64,000 nucleotides of DNA from Bacteroidota bacterium (GTDB taxonomy: Bacteria; Bacteroidota; Bacteroidia; Chitinophagales; Chitinophagaceae): contig JAFEAB010000094.1 of the NCBI GenBank assembly GCA_018266615.1, positions 1-64,000 of the forward strand, given 5' to 3'. Every line of letters starts with the position of its first letter. Positions within the stretch are counted from its first letter, which is position 1. A program made the position numbers and the translations under genes. Positions 34,132 to 42,227 of this stretch are shown in pieces. A model generated the notes under the pieces. It saw nothing but the letters and a program-made list of their open reading frames with translations, did not search any database and was not told the origin of the DNA.

Positions 34132-34851
34132 ATGTGGAGCGTTTGTAAGAAGGAAATAAATCAGTTTTTCTCCAGCCTCACCGGCTATATTGCCATCCTC
34201 CTGTTTCTTCTGGTGAATGGGGTATTTCTCTTTCTATTAAAAGGCAGTAGTATTTTCGATTCAGGATATGCCAGCCTTGATAAATTTTTTGAACTCGCTC
34301 CCTGGATCCTTATTTTTTTAGTGCCCGCTATTAGCATGCGCAGCCTTTCGGAAGAATATCGGGAAGGCACCTTCGAACTCCTGCAAACCATGCCGGTTAC
34401 CAATTGGCAGATTATTCTGGGAAAATATTTTTCTATTCTGGTAATCATTCTTTTTGTGATCGTACCAACGCTGTTGTATGTGTTCACCATAAAGACCTTA
34501 AGTGTTGCGGGTATTGATTCGGGAGGAATTGCCGGCAGCTACCTGGGCTTGATGTTCCTCGCTGCTACTTTCGCTTCAATCAGTCTTTGTTGTAGCGGGT
34601 TTACGAACAATGCAGTAGTGGCCTTTCTCATCAGTGCCTTTGCCTGTCTTATCATTTATTTTGGTTTTGGTGCACTGAGTAAACTGCGTGTTTTTCAGGG
34701 GAATGCCGATTATTACCTTGAAATGCTGGGCATCGATTTCCATTATCAAAGCATTAGCCGGGGAGTGGTGGATAGCCGGGATATAATCTATTTCCTTTCG
34801 CTTATCTTCTTTTTCCTATTGATTACCGTTAAATCCCTTCACAAGCGATAA
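34132..34851 (+). CDS. gldF: Gliding-motility ABC transporter permease GldF
   Basis: Integral-membrane permease of the GldAFG ABC transporter, required for gliding in Flavobacterium. 239 residues with about six helices, the ABC-2 permease pattern (FFSSLTGYIAILLFLLVNGVFLFLL at the start, SEEYREGTFELLQTMPVTNWQIILGKY after the second helix). gldG begins at the last base of the stop (TAATG, 1-nt overlap), so translation is coupled. The ATPase gldA is not in the window. Confidence 0.93.
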   Translation: MWSVCKKEINQFFSSLTGYIAILLFLLVNGVFLFLLKGSSIFDSGYASLDKFFELAPWILIFLVPAISMRSLSEEYREGTFELLQTMPVTNWQIILGKYFSILVIILFVIVPTLLYVFTIKTLSVAGIDSGGIAGSYLGLMFLAATFASISLCCSGFTNNAVVAFLISAFACLIIYFGFGALSKLRVFQGNADYYLEMLGIDFHYQSISRGVVDSRDIIYFLSLIFFFLLITVKSLHKR

Positions 34852-36554
34852 TGAAGAATTTGAAAAAATGGGGGTGGCTATTTACAATCCTTGTCCTTGT
34901 TCTGGTTAACTGGGGTGCGTCGGTTTTTCATTCGCGCATCGATCTTACTAATGATAAACGATTTACTCTTACCCCCGCAACCAAACAACTGCTTGGCTCA
35001 CTGGATGAAGAAGTGGAAATTAAAGTTTTTTTAAAGGGGGAATTCCCAGCCGCATTTAGAAGGTTAGCTAACAGCACGAGGGAAACCCTGCAGGAATTTA
35101 AGGAAGTGGCAGGAAAGCATCTTGTATTCAGTTTTGTAAATCCTGCCGATAATATGGAAGGAACCCGGGTTTCCTGGGCCGATACCCTTACCGCCATGGG
35201 GTTATATCCCATCAATTTAAAATCGCAACTTGCACAGGGTGAACAACAGCAACTGGTTTTCCCAATCGCTCTGGTTAAGTATAATGATAAAGTGGATGCC
35301 TTCCGGCTTTTTAATGGCGTACAGGGCCCCGGAGGAAATGAAATGATCAGCCATCAGGATATCAATAATGCAGAAGCCATGATGGAATACCAGTTTGCCA
35401 ACAGTATTTACAAATTGAAGGAAACGCAAAAGCCCCTTATTGCTTATGCAACCGGAAACGGAGAGCCGGAAGACGCCCGTACCTACGATCTTGTTGAGAA
35501 TGTGCTAAAGCCAAACTACGACCTCCGGGTTATTAACCTGCAAACCTTACCCGTTATTGAAGACACGTTTAAACTGGTGCTGATTGATAAACCTTCCATC
35601 CCCTTTAATGAATTTGAAAAACTAAAGCTCGACCAATATGTGATGCGTGGCGGCAGATTGTTGATGTTTATCGATCACCTCAATGCCGAAATGGACAGCC
35701 TCCGCATTAAAAATGAAGTGATAGCTTACGATCGTAACTTGGGCCTCAACGACCTGCTGTTTAAATATGGCGCCCGGCTCAACCCCAGTCTTGTCATGGA
35801 CCTGCAAAGCGACAGGCTGCCCTTTGATGTAAATGGAAATGGCCAGTACGAATTTCTTTCCTGGAATTATTTCCCGGTTTTTGTTTCTAAAAATAATCAC
35901 CCCATAAATAAAAACCTCGGATTTGTTTCGGGGCGTTTTGTCAATTCAATCGATACAACGGAAGTGGAAGGAGTGAAGAAAACAATTTTACTGAGTTCTT
36001 CCCAAAATTCACGAACCATTTCAGCGCCTGCCCTCATCAGCGGGAAAGAAAATGTAAATGCACCGGAAGATGAAAAATTCAAGCAGGAGGATATCCCGGT
36101 TGCAGTTTTACTGGAGGGTAAATTCTCTTCTATGTTCCGCAACCGACTTTCCACCGCTTTAAATGATAGCCTGCAGAAATACGGTCAGGAATTTATCCCC
36201 CGCGAAACTTCTTCCAATAAAATAATTGTTGTGGGTGATGGAGATATGATCCTTAACGAGATTTCACAAAACCAGCCCCTCCCCATGGGAATGAACCCTT
36301 TTACAATGGGATCTCAGTACGAATATCGCTTTGCCAATCGCGAATTTTTGGAAAACTGCCTCGAGTATCTCATCAACCAGTCGGGGCTTAGCGAAGCAAA
36401 ATCAAAAAACTTTACCCTTCAGTTGCTGAATGGCAAGAAAATAAAGGAAGAGGAATCGAAATGGCAGGTCATAAATATATTAGTTCCTGTTTCTGCTGTC
36501 ATTGCTTTTGCATTGATCTTTCAATTCATCCGCAGGAGAAAATACCAGGTTTAA
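34851..36554 (+). CDS. gldG: Gliding-motility ABC transporter component GldG
   Basis: Membrane-anchored extracytoplasmic partner of GldF. The 567 residues have an N-terminal helix (about 8-27), a long periplasmic ABC-type uncharacterised domain (RIDLTNDKRFTLTPATKQLL, IKVFLKGEFPAAFRRLANSTRETLQEF, PLIAYATGNGEPED, VMRGGRLLMFIDHLNAEMDSL), and a C-terminal helix (about 540-560). Overlaps gldF by 1 nt; terC follows after 14 nt. Confidence 0.94.
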   Translation: MKNLKKWGWLFTILVLVLVNWGASVFHSRIDLTNDKRFTLTPATKQLLGSLDEEVEIKVFLKGEFPAAFRRLANSTRETLQEFKEVAGKHLVFSFVNPADNMEGTRVSWADTLTAMGLYPINLKSQLAQGEQQQLVFPIALVKYNDKVDAFRLFNGVQGPGGNEMISHQDINNAEAMMEYQFANSIYKLKETQKPLIAYATGNGEPEDARTYDLVENVLKPNYDLRVINLQTLPVIEDTFKLVLIDKPSIPFNEFEKLKLDQYVMRGGRLLMFIDHLNAEMDSLRIKNEVIAYDRNLGLNDLLFKYGARLNPSLVMDLQSDRLPFDVNGNGQYEFLSWNYFPVFVSKNNHPINKNLGFVSGRFVNSIDTTEVEGVKKTILLSSSQNSRTISAPALISGKENVNAPEDEKFKQEDIPVAVLLEGKFSSMFRNRLSTALNDSLQKYGQEFIPRETSSNKIIVVGDGDMILNEISQNQPLPMGMNPFTMGSQYEYRFANREFLENCLEYLINQSGLSEAKSKNFTLQLLNGKKIKEEESKWQVINILVPVSAVIAFALIFQFIRRRKYQV

Positions 36555-36568
36555 ACCGGATATAAATA

Positions 36569-37519
36569 ATGAATACAACCCAATTAATATACCTTGTATT
36601 TGGAATTGTACTGGTGGTTGCCTTGTTGATCGACCTGGGCCTGATGAGCCGAAAGAATCACAAAATCAGCCTGGGAACGGCCCTTATTCAAACGGTTTTC
36701 TGGGTGTTATTATCCATGGCATTTTGTGGTTTCATCTGGTACGAACGGGGAAAGACAGATGCCATTTCTTATTTATCGGCTTACCTGTTGGAGTGGTCTC
36801 TCTCGGTAGATAATATTTTTGTATTCATCCTCATCTTCAACTTTTTTAAGGTGGAGGAGATCCATTATTCCCGGGTTTTGTTGCTGGGTATTCTGATGGC
36901 CATTATTTTCCGGATAATTTTTATTACGGTCGGTAGTGAGTTGGTGGCGCGATTCGACTGGATCATGTACATATTCGGAGGCTTCCTGGTTTATACCGGG
37001 TTTAAAATTCTGGTGGCAAAAGAAGAACATGAATTTGACCCCGGAAAAAGCTGGGCATTCCGGTTTATGAAAAAATTTATGCGCACCAGCACCGCTCCCC
37101 ACGATGGAAAATTTTTCATGCGTATTAATGGAAAGACTTTTGCCACCACATTAGCCATGGTGGTAGGCATGCTTGGGTTGATAGATATCGTATTTGCCGT
37201 GGATTCCATTCCTGCCGTTTTTTCAATCATTCCCGATCCCCGCCAGCGGCTCCTCATTTATTCTTCCAACATTTTTGCCGTACTTGGGTTAAGGAGCCTG
37301 TTTTTTCTGCTTCACGGGGCTGCAGCGCGTTTCAGTTACCTGCAGCATGGAGTGGCCATCATCCTGATTTTTATTGGCCTGAAAATGCTGGTTGAGCACT
37401 GGTTACATATTCCCATCTGGGCCTCCCTCATGGTCATTATTGTTTGTATCACCGGCTCAATTCTTTATTCTATATTTAAGATGGAAGAAGAGAATGAATC
37501 TCCCGGAGAAATTACATGA
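36569..37519 (+). CDS. TerC family integral membrane protein
   Basis: Multi-helix membrane protein of the TerC/Alx family, linked to metal (manganese) efflux or tellurite resistance in other bacteria. The 316 residues have about eight to nine helices and the diagnostic acidic motifs EWSLSVDNIFVFILIFNFF and DIVFAVDSIPAVFSI. It is 14 nt downstream of gldG and its stop lies at the start of the murF-alr gene, so it may be read from the gldFG transcript. No functional link to gliding is implied. Confidence 0.93.
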   Translation: MNTTQLIYLVFGIVLVVALLIDLGLMSRKNHKISLGTALIQTVFWVLLSMAFCGFIWYERGKTDAISYLSAYLLEWSLSVDNIFVFILIFNFFKVEEIHYSRVLLLGILMAIIFRIIFITVGSELVARFDWIMYIFGGFLVYTGFKILVAKEEHEFDPGKSWAFRFMKKFMRTSTAPHDGKFFMRINGKTFATTLAMVVGMLGLIDIVFAVDSIPAVFSIIPDPRQRLLIYSSNIFAVLGLRSLFFLLHGAAARFSYLQHGVAIILIFIGLKMLVEHWLHIPIWASLMVIIVCITGSILYSIFKMEEENESPGEIT

Positions 37520-37520
37520 T

Positions 37521-39998
37521 ATGCATGCCCTCAGTTTTTCACATATAGCCGAAATTTTGCAGTCCGGGGTGTGGCAATCTCTTCATCCCAATAATCCGAT
37601 TGAAGTGTTGCTAACCGATAGTCGCCGGCTTTCTAACCCCGGAAAAACACTCTTTTTTGGGATTGACGGAGCCACTCGCCCGGCTAACCGGTATGTGGTT
37701 GAAATGTATCAGCAAGGGGTGCGGAATTTTATCCTTAAAAAGGATTTCCCGGCTTCCGAATTAGAAAAATTGAAGGAGGCGAATATTATCCTGGTGGAGG
37801 ATGTAACCCGCGCATTACAAAGGGTAGCTGCCCACCATAGAAAGGCATTCCATTATCCTGTAATTGGCATTACTGGCAGCAATGGAAAAACGATAGTGAA
37901 AGAATGGTTGTTCCAATTATTGTCTCTCAATTTTCAGATTGTGCGAAGCCCAAAAAGCTACAACTCACAAATTGGGGTACCATTAAGTGTGTGGCGCATG
38001 GATGGAAGTTTCAATTTGGGAATTTTCGAAGCCGGGATATCCACTTCGGGGGAGATGCAAAACCTGGAGAAGGTGATTGCCCCCGAGTTAGGCATCCTCT
38101 GTTTTATGGGAGATGCCCATGCGGAGGGATTTTCCGATTACAGGGAAAAAATTCAGGAAAAACTGCAACTTTTTATTCATTCCCGGGCCTTGGTTTTTTG
38201 CGAAGATGATGAAGTAGTATTAAAGGAAGTGACCCGGTTTAAAAGGGAAGTAAATCCGGGTTTAAGATTGATGGGATGGAGCAGGATACATCCTTCATTC
38301 TTAAAGATTGAAGATTCTGCGTTTGTTGATGGATATACCAATTTGAACCTGAAGACAGCGGACGAAATAATTCCTGTTCAGGTTCCTTTTACCGATGCGG
38401 CATCCATCTATAATGCCATTACAGCGTTGACTGCATCCCTTTATTTTGATATTCCCCACCCGGCTTTAGCGCATGCAGCCAAGGCCCTTCAGCCGGTTGA
38501 AATGCGCCTTGAATTGCTGTCAGGAAATAATAATTGTTCCATCATAAACGACAGTTACAGTGCCGATCTGAATTCTCTTGAAATCGGACTCGACTTTTTA
38601 TTTCAGCAGCAACAACATGCCCGCCGTACCGTGATCCTGAGTGACCTGCTTCAGTCTGGCTTGCCGCCGCACCAGCTATATAAGGCTATTTCGAGATTGC
38701 TTGCAACAAAAGGTCTTTTTCGGTTCATAGGAATTGGCCCCGAGATGATGAAACACAAAGAGCTTTTTTCAGGCACGAATTATTTTTTTGAAGACACGTC
38801 TTCTTTTTTGAATGCCATTCCCGACCTGCATTTTAGAAATGAAACTATTTTATTGAAAGGGGCCAGATCCTTTGAGTTCGAGCATATCAGCAGGGTCTTG
38901 CAACAACGAATACATGAAACGAAGCTGGAGATAAACCTCAATGCCATTCGGGAAAATGTGAAGACCTTTAAATCCTTCCTTCGGCCCGGTGTAAAATTAA
39001 TGGCCATGGTAAAAGCCTTTAGTTATGGCAGCGGGAGTTTTGAGATTGCCAATGTACTGCAGCACGAGGGGGTCGATTACCTGGCGGTGGCTTATGCCGA
39101 CGAAGGTATGGAACTTCGCAAATCGGGTATTCGTTTACCCATTCTGGTTATGAACCCGGAGTATAACAGCTTTGAGAATATTGTTACCTATAACCTGGAG
39201 CCGGAACTATATTCACACGCTATCCTCCGCGCCTTTAATTCCTTTCTTGAAACTAAAGAAAGAGATAATTATCCGGTGCATATTAAACTGGATACCGGGA
39301 TGCACCGGCTGGGCTTTTTGCCAGAGGAAGTAAAGGGTTTGTGTAAATGGTTTGAAAGCGACAACCGCGTGCGTGTCGTTTCTGTATTTTCCCACCTGGC
39401 CGCCAGCGGCGATCCTCAACACGATGCATTTTCGCAACAACAGTTTCAGTCATTGATGAATTTTGCGGATCAGATGGCGGCTGTTTTAGGTTATTCCTTC
39501 ATCCGGCATATTGCCAATTCTGCGGGCATCCATCGCCATCCTTCCATGCAGCTCAATATGGTTCGCCTGGGAATAGGGATGTATGGAGTGGATGAAAATC
39601 TCGTTTTAAGAAATGTTACCACCCTGAAAACGACCATTTCGCAGGTTAAGCAAGTTTTGGCCGGAGAATCGGTGGGGTATAACCGGGCTGCAGTACTAAC
39701 CCGGGATTCCCGGATTGCGGTGGTGCGGATTGGCTATGCAGATGGTTACCCCCGTATTTTAGGAAATGGAAAAGGTCAGATGCTGATTCATGGAAAATGC
39801 TACCCCGTTATTGGTAATGTTTGTATGGATATGTTGATGCTGGATGTTACCGGAAGCGATGTAAAAGAAGAAGATGAAGTGCTGGTTTTTGGAGACGGGC
39901 TTCCCGTTTGGGAACTGGCCCGGTGGGCCAACACCATACCCTACGAAATCCTCACAAATATTTCACAACGGGTTAAAAGATTGTACTATGAAGAGTGA
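37521..39998 (+). CDS. Bifunctional MurF / alanine racemase fusion
   Basis: Two peptidoglycan enzymes in one chain: MurF adds D-Ala-D-Ala to UDP-MurNAc-tripeptide, and alanine racemase makes D-alanine. The N-terminal Mur ligase (about 1-445) has the ATP site GITGSNGKT and SYNSQIGVPLSVWR. The C-terminal racemase (about 455-825) has the PLP lysine in MAMVKAFSYGSG and YNRAAVLTRDSRIAVVRIGYADGYPR. This fusion is normal in Bacteroidota. The frame opens at 37392, but ATG 37521, 1 nt after the terC stop, fits the family N-terminus; ATG 37494, inside terC, is the alternative. 825 residues. Confidence 0.95.
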   Translation: MHALSFSHIAEILQSGVWQSLHPNNPIEVLLTDSRRLSNPGKTLFFGIDGATRPANRYVVEMYQQGVRNFILKKDFPASELEKLKEANIILVEDVTRALQRVAAHHRKAFHYPVIGITGSNGKTIVKEWLFQLLSLNFQIVRSPKSYNSQIGVPLSVWRMDGSFNLGIFEAGISTSGEMQNLEKVIAPELGILCFMGDAHAEGFSDYREKIQEKLQLFIHSRALVFCEDDEVVLKEVTRFKREVNPGLRLMGWSRIHPSFLKIEDSAFVDGYTNLNLKTADEIIPVQVPFTDAASIYNAITALTASLYFDIPHPALAHAAKALQPVEMRLELLSGNNNCSIINDSYSADLNSLEIGLDFLFQQQQHARRTVILSDLLQSGLPPHQLYKAISRLLATKGLFRFIGIGPEMMKHKELFSGTNYFFEDTSSFLNAIPDLHFRNETILLKGARSFEFEHISRVLQQRIHETKLEINLNAIRENVKTFKSFLRPGVKLMAMVKAFSYGSGSFEIANVLQHEGVDYLAVAYADEGMELRKSGIRLPILVMNPEYNSFENIVTYNLEPELYSHAILRAFNSFLETKERDNYPVHIKLDTGMHRLGFLPEEVKGLCKWFESDNRVRVVSVFSHLAASGDPQHDAFSQQQFQSLMNFADQMAAVLGYSFIRHIANSAGIHRHPSMQLNMVRLGIGMYGVDENLVLRNVTTLKTTISQVKQVLAGESVGYNRAAVLTRDSRIAVVRIGYADGYPRILGNGKGQMLIHGKCYPVIGNVCMDMLMLDVTGSDVKEEDEVLVFGDGLPVWELARWANTIPYEILTNISQRVKRLYYEE

Positions 39999-40021
39999 TA
40001 ATATGGCTGGTCTGCAATCTT

Positions 40022-40029
40022 TATCTTTG
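40022..40029 (+). promoter_or_regulatory. -7 box upstream of lspA
   Basis: TATCTTTG (exact TAnnTTTG), 32 nt before the lspA ATG. No convincing -33 element was found. Confidence 0.4.
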
Positions 40030-40061
40030 CCTTCCCGGTAGAACCCGGGTAACCTCACAGA

Positions 40062-40760
40062 ATGAAAAGAAAACATGTAGTCCTGCTTATTTTTCTGATC
40101 GTGGCGATAGATCAGATTTTAAAATATTACATAAAAACAAGTTTCCACCTAAATGAATCACGGCCTGTATTTGGCTCCTGGTTCCAATTATATTTTGTGG
40201 AAAATCCAGGGATGGCTTATGGTTGGAAATTTGGCGGGAATTTTGGAAAGATTGCCCTCACCGTTTTCCGGCTGATTGCTGTAATTTTTGGAACCTGGTA
40301 CCTGGGGCATATTATTAAAAAGGGCTACCGCAAAGGCTTTATCATTTGTGCTGCACTGGTTTATGCCGGAGCCCTGGGTAACCTCATCGATTCCTGCTTT
40401 TATGGGATGATTTTTGATAGAGGAATGACGTTCGATCCGGCTATTGGCGAATATATTGGTTATGGGGGCCTGGCTACCTTTTCATCCGCCGGGTATGCTT
40501 CATTCCTCCATGGAAACGTGGTAGATATGTTGTATTTCCCAATTATTAAGGGGCATTTTCCGGAATGGATGCCCTTTTGGGGTGGTGAATACTTTGAGTT
40601 TTTCAGACCCATTTTTAATATTGCCGATGCTTCCATCAGTACCGGAATAATTACCATCCTGGTATTTCAGAAGAAATTATTAGCCCCATTGGAAGATAAA
40701 AAAAATACAAAAATTGTGGAAACAACGGCAATTGCCGATGATAATGTTCATATTTTGTAA
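40062..40760 (+). CDS. lspA: Lipoprotein signal peptidase
   Basis: Signal peptidase II cleaves lipoprotein signal peptides before the lipid-modified Cys in the inner membrane; it would serve the many lipoproteins encoded around it. The 232 residues have four helices, the N-terminal DQILKYYIKTSF, VENPGMAYGW, and the two catalytic aspartates in HGNVVDMLYFPI and FNIADASISTGI. Longer than E. coli LspA (164) by an extended loop before the first Asp and a C-terminal tail, common in Bacteroidota. Confidence 0.95.
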   Translation: MKRKHVVLLIFLIVAIDQILKYYIKTSFHLNESRPVFGSWFQLYFVENPGMAYGWKFGGNFGKIALTVFRLIAVIFGTWYLGHIIKKGYRKGFIICAALVYAGALGNLIDSCFYGMIFDRGMTFDPAIGEYIGYGGLATFSSAGYASFLHGNVVDMLYFPIIKGHFPEWMPFWGGEYFEFFRPIFNIADASISTGIITILVFQKKLLAPLEDKKNTKIVETTAIADDNVHIL

Positions 40761-40778
40761 AGATTAAAAACCCACTAT

Positions 40779-42104
40779 ATGCGTTTGATAAAATTCAGCC
40801 TGTTGCTGCTTCTATCCGGAGTATTTTTTTCCTGCCAAAAAGAGTTGGATTATGAAGCTGATCCACTCGCCCATGGAACGTTGAAGAAGGATATTTCCGG
40901 GAACTGCCTTCCCAGCACCGTGAATGGCCTCTATCAAATGAGTGTGGCCCTTACCGCTAGTAATTTTATTGATGTGCAGGTAGAGTTAACCAATGCAGGG
41001 ACCTACGAAGTTTATACCGATACCGTTAATGGCTTTTCATTCAGGGGAGTTGGGTCTGTAACTGAAACCGGCACGCAGTCAATTCGGTTAATCGGACAAG
41101 GTACTCCCATAGCCGAGGGCACGAATGTATTTACCATTCATTTTGATGGTTCAACCTGTACTTCGGAGGTGGTGGTTACCGGGCCGGGTACTCCCCAGGC
41201 AGGTTACAACCTGGGTGGTGCTCCGGGCAATTGTACCGGCGCCACGCTTACCGGAACCTATACGGAGGGGGTAACCATTGGGGCTGGAAATTCTGTTACC
41301 ATAAGTATAAATGTGAACATCATTGGCGTTTATTCTATTACTACCAATACGGTAAATGGAATTCAATTCAGTAATTCCGGTTACCTGGGCACAACCGGCC
41401 AGCAAACCTTAATCCTGAATGCCAGTGGCACTCCAACCGCCGCGGGAAATTTCACTTTTGTAGTAAGCAACGGAGTAGATAATTGTTCTTTTACCGTAAC
41501 CGTTACCGGCACCACGCCCCCCGAAAATCCGGATTATTTCCCCTTAACGGCAAATAGTAACTGGACTATGCACCGGGTGGGTGGAGCTGCCACTGATACC
41601 ACGTATTATGAAGTAAGCCAGTATGAAGCAGCTTTTGCCGGGAATAATTACCGTGCTATTTTGAATAAGGATAACGGAACGGTTATCGACAGTATCCCTT
41701 CCCGGAAGCTGGATGCTAAGGCATTCCAGTATTTTACCACCAATTTGGGAGGAACCCTGCTCAATAATATTTCTGCGGAGGTTCAGATATTAGATACTTC
41801 ATTAAATGCCGGGGCAACCTGGAGTGGTAACCTGGGTTCCGGAACCACCCCCCTTGGGAATGTAACGGTAACCTATAACGCAAATATTGTGGAACGCGGA
41901 GTGCAGGCCGTAGTGGCAGGCAATTCCTATTCCAGTGTTATTAAGGTGCATTTTAGTTATTCAGCAGATGCCGGCACTGGACCTACTGAAGCAGTTTCAC
42001 AAGATATTTGGTTTGCCCGGGGCAAGGGAATTATTTATAACAAAGTCCAGGTGGTAGGATCGGCTGCTACCGAGAATGAATTGGTGAGGGCTCAGATTTT
42101 TTAG
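40779..42104 (+). CDS. Lipoprotein with two tandem repeats, unknown function
   Basis: 441-residue surface-type lipoprotein: signal MRLIKFSLLLLLSGVFFSC (lipid Cys19). Residues of about 43-135 and 152-243 are two copies of one beta-sandwich-like unit with conserved wording: GxYxxxTxTVNGxxF, then an xQxxxLxxxGTPxAxG pattern and a C-terminal CxxxVxVTG. A different domain (about 255-441) follows, starting YFPLTANSNWTMHRVGG and ending before the terminator. It lies 18 nt after lspA and may share its transcript. Function not recognised; an exported structural or adhesive role is only a guess. Confidence 0.78.
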   Translation: MRLIKFSLLLLLSGVFFSCQKELDYEADPLAHGTLKKDISGNCLPSTVNGLYQMSVALTASNFIDVQVELTNAGTYEVYTDTVNGFSFRGVGSVTETGTQSIRLIGQGTPIAEGTNVFTIHFDGSTCTSEVVVTGPGTPQAGYNLGGAPGNCTGATLTGTYTEGVTIGAGNSVTISINVNIIGVYSITTNTVNGIQFSNSGYLGTTGQQTLILNASGTPTAAGNFTFVVSNGVDNCSFTVTVTGTTPPENPDYFPLTANSNWTMHRVGGAATDTTYYEVSQYEAAFAGNNYRAILNKDNGTVIDSIPSRKLDAKAFQYFTTNLGGTLLNNISAEVQILDTSLNAGATWSGNLGSGTTPLGNVTVTYNANIVERGVQAVVAGNSYSSVIKVHFSYSADAGTGPTEAVSQDIWFARGKGIIYNKVQVVGSAATENELVRAQIF

Positions 42105-42165
42105 GGAATACCGTTTCTTCATGTCAATTTGAAGAATGGCAATCCGGGATTTCAAAATTGTATGC

Positions 42166-42198
42166 AAAGGAGAGATGGGTATTCATCTCTCCTTTTTT
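42166..42198 (+). terminator. Strong terminator after the repeat lipoprotein
   Basis: A 12-bp perfect stem (AAAGGAGAGATG / CATCTCTCCTTT) with a GGTATT loop, followed by T. Confidence 0.92.
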
Positions 42199-42227
42199 AT
42201 TCTGTGTTTTAGATTAATGATATGTCC

